Source: an uncultured Bacteroidales bacterium
GTDB lineage: Bacteria; Bacteroidota; Bacteroidia; Bacteroidales; Paludibacteraceae
Direction of reading: 5' to 3'
NCBI GenBank assembly: GCA_946404495.1
Contig: CAMJDT010000007.1
Span: 1-54,728 of the forward strand
DNA: 54,728 nucleotides
This document shows, one piece after another, positions 50,301 through 54,728 of the stretch. The notes under the pieces were generated by a model. The model ran no database searches. It saw only the letters and a list, made by a program, of their open reading frames with translations, and was not told where the DNA came from. The first letter of the stretch is position 1. Every line of letters begins with the position of its first letter. A program made the translations under genes and the position numbers.

Positions 50301-52336
50301 TGCTTTGGGAATGCAAGAGAAATGTATTGTGCGATACGCGGCCATAAATCTTTGGGCGCTATCAGTAATGTCTGTTCGGCTTCCGGGAGTGCATTGATAC
50401 CTTGCAATGCTTCGATGAGAGAATCTTCCGGGCTGATTAACTCTTGGAAGAACTGCACATCATTAGCAGCTTCTTCTTCAAACAGAACTTCATATTCCGG
50501 CTTTTGCAAAGCTTGAATGATTGCTTCCGTTTCCTTTGGCAAGAAATCCTTCAATTCTTCGCATAATCGTTTGTCTTTTGACAAACGATATAACTGATTC
50601 CAGAATAGTTTATTGGTCAGTTCTGTATCAGCCAAAGCATTATGTTCGGTGTGCAAAGAGTACGCGTAGCGACAGGGGTTTAATAGAATCTCCATCTCGA
50701 GAGTGTCCCATATAAACGCATCTGTCTCAAAGCCTTTCTTCTCCAAAATAGGCAGATCCCACACGCGAATATTATGCCCTACAACGATAGGAACATCGGC
50801 AATGCGACGACCTAAAACCCGTAATTGCTTCTCTCCGCTATAGGAACGGAAATTATCCTCGGTATTAAAAGCGAACTCAGTGACTTCTGTGCCATCACTC
50901 TCTATGTCAAACACGAGGTAAGGCATATTCGCCTTTTCTTCGTTCCACCTCTCTTCTAGAAGACGACGGTGTAATTCGCTTCCCTGAAGATGTTTGAAAA
51001 CAATGCGCTCAAAGTCCTCGTTCGGCAATAAACGCAAACGCGCCTCTTGCTCCGAAGTGGGTAATGTTTGAATAGCTTCGGCTATATTGGCATCTTTTGA
51101 ATCCTCATCTTGTATTGCATCTAGTGCAGATACATCGCCATATCGAGCAAATAGGATATAGCGTAAGTCATCATAATGTCGAGCAGGAATCGGAATATTC
51201 GGATTAAGGTCACGTAACTGTAAAAACTTATCTACGTCATGTTGCTCTAAGTACTTTTGAGCGACGGCTTCTTGCCATAAGACAAAAGCCCGGGAATAAG
51301 CTCCCTCATAGATTTGTGCAACCTTTTTAGATACAATCTCATATACCAAATGATGACTCAGATATTCGTCAATGAATTGTTTCTGCCTTTTTGGATTATC
51401 ATTGAGTATATCCACTAATTCAAGTAATATATCCCATAAGCCATAGCCGTTTGTAAGACTAATCAAACGTCCTAATACATCGTGGATATCTCGCGACTCT
51501 CCACTTCTAGTTACGCCCGTAATATCTGCATAATGCCCAATATAACGTAGCGCAATTTTCCAATTGATGAGAGAGGATAAACTGAGAGTTTTTATGGCAC
51601 TTATCGTCCCTGTTTCACTTTTATAATTAAAAGAAACAATCGAGGAGTCTGTAGGCGTTCTACCCTCGATCACGTCTTTTGAAAATCGTATTGATTGTCG
51701 TGGGCACAAATCGTTAGTTCCCAGATAACCAAAATGATTTTTGTAATCGTCGTAGAAATGAACGATTCCGATATATTCTATATTATTGTTATCATCGAGT
51801 AAGATATCATCAAAATGAAACTTCTTTGAAGTTGGTTTATCTTTTTTTTGATTTGATGAGGTATTCTCTTGCTGTTTTGTAGAATCAGAATTATGCTCAA
51901 TACCTTCAGTGGGCATGTCCGGATGCACTTCTTGAGCAATCCTCATATATAAATCATGAGGCAAACGTTCGTTTGGATCCAATGCTACCGGATGCCCGAG
52001 TCTGTTGCATATATCAACCAATTCATGCATTCCTACATTTAAGGTCTTACTTGCTTTTATCAATTTAATCTTCGACCCTGTTTTAGATGAAGATGTTTCT
52101 TGTTCTCTTATGTCAGTTTGTATTTCTTCTGTTTCTTGTGTTTTTGGACGCTGTATTCTTAACACGTGTTGAAGTTTGAAGAATAGGATGGGATCTATGA
52201 GTTTTATCTCACTTGGAGTCAAGGGCTGGTCGGGAGATTTAGTGAATGCATAACCCTTGGACTGGAGATAGTCTATTATCTCCTGTGGTGTGGATTCCTT
52301 CATTTGGGCTATGTCATTTAGAGTATACTCCTTCAT
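44318..52336 (-). CDS. Giant exonuclease - RecQ helicase - UvrD helicase fusion
   Basis: One uninterrupted 2672-residue frame. Residues 1-45 and about 88-135 look like IF2-N-type helical domains (TLNDIAQMKESTPQEIIDYL; LNVGMHELVDICNRLGHPV). About 185-245 is OB-fold-like (GIVHFYDDYKNHFGYLG). About 472-600 is a DEDD exonuclease (VFDIESDG with D477, VVGHNIRVWDLPIL, HNALADTEL with D570). About 640-1130 looks like a degenerate DinG-type helicase part. About 1150-1500 is a RecQ-like SF2 helicase (PTGGGKS with K1178, FDEAHCIAQWGQDFRP with D1283, VGRAGRD). About 2015-2520 is a UvrD-like SF1 helicase (LAGPGSGKTYV with K2036, MVDEFQDITQ with D2144, YTRAKKYLHV). It has its own promoter. A defence role is inferred from neighbours. 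Confidence 0.85.
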   Translation of the reverse strand: MKEYTLNDIAQMKESTPQEIIDYLQSKGYAFTKSPDQPLTPSEIKLIDPILFFKLQHVLRIQRPKTQETEEIQTDIREQETSSSKTGSKIKLIKASKTLNVGMHELVDICNRLGHPVALDPNERLPHDLYMRIAQEVHPDMPTEGIEHNSDSTKQQENTSSNQKKDKPTSKKFHFDDILLDDNNNIEYIGIVHFYDDYKNHFGYLGTNDLCPRQSIRFSKDVIEGRTPTDSSIVSFNYKSETGTISAIKTLSLSSLINWKIALRYIGHYADITGVTRSGESRDIHDVLGRLISLTNGYGLWDILLELVDILNDNPKRQKQFIDEYLSHHLVYEIVSKKVAQIYEGAYSRAFVLWQEAVAQKYLEQHDVDKFLQLRDLNPNIPIPARHYDDLRYILFARYGDVSALDAIQDEDSKDANIAEAIQTLPTSEQEARLRLLPNEDFERIVFKHLQGSELHRRLLEERWNEEKANMPYLVFDIESDGTEVTEFAFNTEDNFRSYSGEKQLRVLGRRIADVPIVVGHNIRVWDLPILEKKGFETDAFIWDTLEMEILLNPCRYAYSLHTEHNALADTELTNKLFWNQLYRLSKDKRLCEELKDFLPKETEAIIQALQKPEYEVLFEEEAANDVQFFQELISPEDSLIEALQGINALPEAEQTLLIAPKDLWPRIAQYISLAFPKHDDSIKWQAIDPQLVESNTDLTTFQKCVLRRFIQCSETPIIANIPQYVRSQKKEKKEELIQGLAQIDLSILADCAQEPQSHIECIDIDAFGEEHIQQQDYQHIFIIGSEMQDRTHKCQLGEPYSFSTLISRHSKLPLMMASTNYCQVPDAEIVKLGLQRPSHTANIWAERMAGGHIALYHNYEYQVYRREFLKHFKVTPEIIDWQFANEQINKKSIILVSTEHKSDFDASTYRMTPKTTQRTKYWAYQIALLQHVHNDNQEIPIIYVVNDLDEQEALSRYASSLGFYIPEEGTSFSKLEYIHKHPNGLIIVSKDEFVNTIGEYRTDKSYCYIWDNMDVDRYKLMWRTLPFKDDIEDIEATEPDERSTGSTAKQCILAEWPIFEHYYSLISANSRDSKFYILEPSFDEYNDIADLCQCSCIAVHPWKKKEAYLRTVEEATEFFDDGHAGELDIQVAEAMNIIKNAFLDEGKDWYPYQKEILPHILERKEDCIVSIPTGGGKSVLFQGPAIYRSSYTRKLSLVITPLKALMQDQVEELQYRKGFVNNVDYLSGDRLYAEVLQIYRRIASGEIALLYVTPERFRVRSFIDVLEQRLKMDNGLEYVIFDEAHCIAQWGQDFRPDYRNALTTCMELKKHYPFTLAFFSATITSQVRDDISKFVPDIHRYGQAPEDYNPIRSHIGIEFKTCVQEDVSRVQAIVDFIQEKQVDFNKSRMIIFCRTHKQCEETAGAIEEICANSVSPLLTDCSGHIGYFHAGLDAEQRNDIYTQFKNGGKDGYYILCATKAFGMGMDIPNIHYVVHYSPPSVMEDFLQEVGRAGRDQKMYEEAFAEGHQIPAVCMVSPEDFAKLKDLLIRSLLSWSDLKNARSAAVDFIKRFQSIEKTKSTPIILPYSFWQKDDTEEQKVSNTTAAKLAIHWLEHIGYIQQGYIGQAYLAVTRYGDGENQPMRIGYNQMKVNPATEKVWRYIQKIVPERETPSLVSILQMKNALRMSTPKIFDAIIECQKRNYLTLNDTMRSSIRPRRFLETNYMLEQNQNIFALHIVMNGVRELLKGCKMDEECIFGPKERKNICEHLLDNVHYDLVIERKTKKDKPIEEIQYMPWKNNSSAPKGAVTKAETFAKNIRTRAGYRIFSILDFIPAVRHRTIKKEDGIWDLIIVKNDWRSYVDTFENDCLKWLKHVANHSETAFEWPKAMLDNELDASQGKGFSYFDKILTTLKILSYTDNSPIIQTGVEVYTTPKTMDEWDTGETANSPIKAIREEFDDQQRLKIIRLAAMNIFSELERDKQAEYIHRYFLCRNYSEFMEFIGDYVPEDSDIISQLKEEVLRKEEAKLENNEEQQTIYSADKTENVNVLAGPGSGKTYVLTLRCAKLIYREAVNPRQILVLAYNRAVVAELRNRLDTLFVKLGMSRVAHQLHVHTFHALAKIVMGTKLDNVPPEEWERMFFEHLQKPRNGFKTMFPGIRYIMVDEFQDITQNRLNILFRLLDLYPAARLFTIGDINQSIYGFDRVEKPFYGTPEQYAESLSPQPYYNALDEKLHPHQMTMFTNYRSYQKILDAAKVFLPADQNMPRSDSSLMEHEPQDPYVKITDSTQKDSSKWFEDILSLIQWARKENRTGIDHRHISTIAVFFRKNNEVYRGYAKIKKRIDPDIRIRIQGANNSELWREREIFHVLKYLRDQAKQPIIISDDATQNELKKYITNLMQQHPKWDQEYLDICYTLILNYLDSIRSNENSYTYAEMADEVQDMAGRDDSGQIYKIYDQYKEERLIKEENISLILTTMHKVKGLEFDAVMITPSSASLPLVAHREFDDDESVMADDKADIDEERRLLFVAYTRAKKYLHVYKWRREKAIEKYRLFPAIEDAKLGVTEKEAVLGNYYLSYTALSENFKHNQYILDSVKKDDEVILQSDQYGNLYIVHNHNYIGRLSSRSSILQQTKGTGISQLKGFFISDVFVWTYQDSLEYDAKNNTNFTERWCPEAIKQGYVVLVQIAGFGKR

Positions 52337-52361
52337 GGTATTTAAAATTATAATCCGCCTG

Positions 52362-52393
52362 CAAAGGTACTGTTTTTTTCTGACATATGCAAA
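52362..52393 (-). promoter_or_regulatory. Bacteroidota promoter of the helicase operon
   Basis: Minus strand: TTTGCATAT at 52393-52385 and TACCTTTG at 52369-52362, followed by CAGGCGG. The ATG is at 52336. No inverted repeat was seen here, unlike the other island genes. Confidence 0.85.
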
Positions 52394-52717
52394 TAAATAT
52401 CACCAAATCTGGCAATTTTAGCATTTTTTGATACATTAAGGCTCAATTCTGAGTTCTATAGTTTTCCGGATATGTGCAAAATTTGTCAGACTATTAGCTG
52501 CTTTTTGTAGGCTTTTTGCCCGATACTAACCAAACTGACAACTTGGCTTGCAAGTCCTATTGCAACCTATATACGTAAAAAGAAACACCAATAAAAACAC
52601 CTCGCGGGAGGTTTTCCCGCAACACGATCTTTGACATATTGGATTTACCAAAAAGTGTAAAGAGCAGGATTAAAACCTGTAAAATTAAAGATATTTTGCA
52701 TTTTTATTGAATTATTT
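52394..52717. other. AT-rich spacer with alternative hairpins
   Basis: No gene is seen in this divergent spacer. At 52600-52620 two overlapping hairpins compete: ACCTC with GAGGT, and GCGGGA (52604-52609) with TCCCGC (52615-52620). The first could pair only if the second does not. A TTGACA at about 52634 follows but no matching -10 was recognised. Function unknown. Confidence 0.35.
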
Positions 52718-52754
52718 TTGGCGGAATCAAATATTTTTTGTACCTTTGCCGCCA
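52718..52754 (+). promoter_or_regulatory. Promoter of the second DUF234-type ATPase, overlapped by an inverted repeat
   Basis: TTGGCGGAAT at 52718 holds the -33 TTG, and TACCTTTG lies at 52741-52748. Arms TGGCGG (52719-52724) and CCGCCA (52749-52754) flank the promoter core, so a bound protein would cover it. Confidence 0.7.
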
Positions 52755-52773
52755 GAAATAAATCGCATGTAGT

Positions 52774-54177
52774 ATGAAAATAATCGGTAGAGAACACGAA
52801 CAAATGGAGTTGCGACGGCTTTTTGATTCCGGCAATCCTGAGTTTGTTATGATTTATGGCAGACGCCGTGTCGGAAAAACCTTTCTTGTTCGTGAGACAT
52901 TAGGTAAGGACTTTTGCTTTGCTATGACCGGACTCGCCAAACAGAAACGTGAGGAGCAACTACTCAATTTCCAGCGTACGTTAGCACGTCATAGCAAGCG
53001 TCTTGCCAAAAACACACCGGCAGACTGGTTTGAGGCATTCGAACAATTACGCACTTTGTTGGAGCAGTCTAAGATGAAGCGCAAAGTGGTCTTCTTGGAT
53101 GAGCTTCCTTGGATGGACACCCCAAAGTCGAACCTCGTGAGTGCTTTGGAGCATTTCTGGAATGATTGGGCAAGCGCAAGACCTGACATCCTGCTCGTCG
53201 TTTGCGGTAGTGCTGCTTCTTGGTTGGTAAAGAACATTGAAGACAACAAAGGCGGATTACATAACCGATTGACCGCGAAAATGCGCATCCTGCCTTTCTC
53301 GTTGCACGAGACGCATCTGTTCTTGCGTTATAAGGGTATCCGTTGGGATGCGGCAAAAGAAGCACAATGCTATATGACGATGGGCGGCATACCGTATTAC
53401 CTCAATCTGCTGGACAAGAACATTGGCTTATCCGAGAATATCGACAGGCTGTTTTGCAAGGAAGATGCCCTGTTGGCAGATGAGTTCCAACACTTATATG
53501 CTTCGCTTTTCACCCATTCAGACGAGTACGTGGAGATTGTCAAAGCTCTCAGCAAAAAGAAAATGGGACTGACACGCAATGAGATTCTAACCCAAACGAA
53601 ACGTCTAGACGGAGGTAGTTTGACAAGACGTTTGAAAGACCTGTGCGAGTGTGGATTCGTAAACAAGTACTATGCGCACGGACGAGTAGAGACTTTGTAT
53701 CAACTCGTGGATTTCTATTCGCTGTTCTATTTCCAATTCCTTCAGCCTTCACAAAAGAAAAAACAGATTGTTTGGCGCGAACAAATGCTCACTTCCGGTT
53801 ACGCCACATGGTGTGGCCTTGCGTTTGAACGGCTATGTTTTGCGCATATACCGCAGATCAAACATGCACTTGGCATTGCTGGCGTCTCCACTCAGACATA
53901 CGCGCTCTATAAGGAGAATGCGCAAATAGATATGGTGATTGAGCGTAGCGATAAAGTAGTAGATCTTTGCGAAATCAAATTCACGGATAGACCCTATGCC
54001 CTTTCGAAACGAGAAGCAGAACTGTTTTCTAACCGTATGGAGGTGTTACTGCAAAGCTTTAAAGCACGTAGGACTATTGAAACCGTACTGATTTCAAACC
54101 AAAATGCGGTGCGAAATATACATTATAATGGACTGATTAACAAGAATATAACACTTGATGATTTAATGAATATGTAA
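52774..54177 (+). CDS. Second ATPase_2/DUF234-type AAA ATPase
   Basis: This 467-residue protein is a paralogue of the gene at 9791. Walker A is YGRRRVGKTFLVRET (about residue 29-43) and Walker B KVVFLDELPWMD, followed by FWNDWAS and VVCGSAASWLVKNIEDNKGG. The winged helix is MGLTRNEILTQTKRLDGGSL, and the C-terminus has AQIDMVIERSDKVVDLCEIK with the D...ExK nuclease-like pattern. The role is unknown; it is probably a stand-alone ATPase/nuclease of the island. The motif TTGGCGGAA appears both in its promoter and after its stop, where it forms a second inverted repeat. Confidence 0.87.
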   Translation: MKIIGREHEQMELRRLFDSGNPEFVMIYGRRRVGKTFLVRETLGKDFCFAMTGLAKQKREEQLLNFQRTLARHSKRLAKNTPADWFEAFEQLRTLLEQSKMKRKVVFLDELPWMDTPKSNLVSALEHFWNDWASARPDILLVVCGSAASWLVKNIEDNKGGLHNRLTAKMRILPFSLHETHLFLRYKGIRWDAAKEAQCYMTMGGIPYYLNLLDKNIGLSENIDRLFCKEDALLADEFQHLYASLFTHSDEYVEIVKALSKKKMGLTRNEILTQTKRLDGGSLTRRLKDLCECGFVNKYYAHGRVETLYQLVDFYSLFYFQFLQPSQKKKQIVWREQMLTSGYATWCGLAFERLCFAHIPQIKHALGIAGVSTQTYALYKENAQIDMVIERSDKVVDLCEIKFTDRPYALSKREAELFSNRMEVLLQSFKARRTIETVLISNQNAVRNIHYNGLINKNITLDDLMNM

Positions 54178-54185
54178 ATTTATTT

Positions 54186-54223
54186 TTGGCGGAACTTATT
54201 GATTATTAATGCGATTCCGCCAA
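54186..54223. repeat. Inverted repeat after the second DUF234-type ATPase
   Basis: TTGGCGGAA (54186-54194) and TTCCGCCAA (54215-54223) form 9-base arms 20 bases apart. The same TTATTTTTGGCGGAA phrase begins the promoter region at about 52712, so the gene is bracketed by one motif. Confidence 0.8.
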
Positions 54224-54246
54224 TTTTAACCAGCGACATTCACTCC

Positions 54247-54286
54247 AAAAAGCGGTAAATCTAATATGCGGACTTACCGCTTTTTT
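54247..54286 (+). terminator. Rho-independent terminator (rightward)
   Basis: AAAAAGCGGTAA (54247-54258) pairs with TTACCGCTTTTT (54274-54285), running into six T. It ends the ATPase transcript; read leftward it also has an A/T-rich flank and may work both ways. Confidence 0.8.
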
Positions 54287-54335
54287 GTTGTGCAATCAAG
54301 CGGCCAAAACTGACAACAAACAAAATAACACACAT

Positions 54336-54635
54336 ATGGAAAAACTATTATCCATCGTAATCCCTGTGTACAAGGTCGAGAAATACATCGACAAGTGTAT
54401 CTCATCGCTCCTTGTTCCGGACAAGAAACAGCTGCAACTGCTTGACATCGTGGTCATCAATGATGGCACACCGGACAACTCCGCCATCCTTGCCAAAGCC
54501 TACGAGAAGCGTTACTCGGGCATCGTCCGCGTCATCGATCAAGAGAATCGCGGTCATGACGGTTTTTCGCCCGACTCGGCACGGAGAGCCCTTAGTTGTA
54601 CGTTCGTTCAATTATATTTCTACCTTAGTCGTTAA
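54336..54635 (+). pseudogene. Broken family-2 glycosyltransferase
   Basis: From the ATG at 54336 the first 74 residues are a good GT2 start (LLSIVIPVYKVEKYIDKCIS, DIVVINDGTPDNSAILAKAY, VIDQENRGHD). Family members continue with GGxWNxGL and a DxD region, but here the sequence turns abruptly into unrelated residues after about 54558 and stops at 54633. Other frames to the end of the window read as the tail of something different (a basic KMLRRVDNKVSSRFFKKK end). A junction from deletion, insertion or assembly is likely at about 54555-54565. It has no recognisable promoter of its own. Confidence 0.6.
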
Positions 54636-54728
54636 GCCTTCGATTAGCACACGGAAAATGCTCCGAAGAGTGGACAACAAAGTTTCATCTCGTTTTTTCA
54701 AAAAGAAGTAAAGACATTCAGGAAAAGA

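Noticed and set aside
1..54728. rRNA, tRNA, insertion sequences or CRISPR arrays
   Set aside because: No cloverleaf with CCA-type ends, rRNA-like stretch, transposase motif with terminal repeats, or spaced direct repeats was found on reading both strands; a tRNA search program would be the decisive check.

Overview
The window reads as a chromosomal piece of a Bacteroidales bacterium (phylum Bacteroidota). Three things point there. Promoters follow the Bacteroidota plan: a -7 element of the form TAnnTTTG, with TTGCATAT-like sequence about 23-24 bases upstream. A gene at 3.2-4.5 kb ends in a type IX secretion sorting domain. The gene families (rimO next to an HU-domain gene, AbiE, MNT/HEPN, DUF234 and DUF4143 ATPases, RHS toxins) are typical of the group. 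No rRNA, tRNA, CRISPR array or transposase was seen.

Layout. 1-2.8 kb is phage- or plasmid-like: a winged-helix replication-type protein, two small proteins, an HNH nuclease and an unknown gene broken by an A8 run. 2.9-3.2 kb is intergenic, with a strong promoter feeding a short self-terminating RNA. 3.2-14.9 kb is a decayed RHS polymorphic-toxin locus read leftward, with four different C-terminal toxin tips, each followed by a candidate immunity gene. Two tips sit on RHS fragments. Two sit on 'mini-RHS' proteins made of a signal peptide, about 50 residues, the last 30 or so residues of the RHS core, and the tip. An ATPase/nuclease gene (9.8-11.2 kb) lies where the middle of an RHS gene is missing.

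15.1-33.5 kb is a dense rightward housekeeping run: recQ, rimO, an HU-membrane-LysM protein, uvrA, two surface-glycan genes (CapD-like, WecA-like), an ABC-F ATPase, a DUF7033/deacetylase-like gene, two glycosyltransferases, a cysteine desulfidase-like gene and an EF-hand membrane protein. argS, an Xaa-Pro aminopeptidase and nadC run leftward up to 38.0 kb.

38.1-54.2 kb is a defence island: an AbiEi/AbiEii pair, an MNT/HEPN pair with a 50-residue third gene, a DUF4143 ATPase, a two-gene helicase operon (a 2672-residue exonuclease-RecQ-UvrD fusion plus a DUF4145/HEPN-like coiled-coil UvrD protein) and a second DUF234-type ATPase. The window ends in a broken family-2 glycosyltransferase.

Four signals stand out. 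(1) A family of short degenerate tandem repeats, mostly with a period of exactly 7 bases and a different unit at each site, sits at gene junctions and in-frame inside conserved genes (rimO, uvrA, pepP, argS, an ABC-F gene and others). (2) The giant helicase operon. (3) The mini-RHS toxins. (4) Nearly every defence or ATPase gene has its own palindrome beside its promoter. All functional statements come from reading the sequence; no database was searched.
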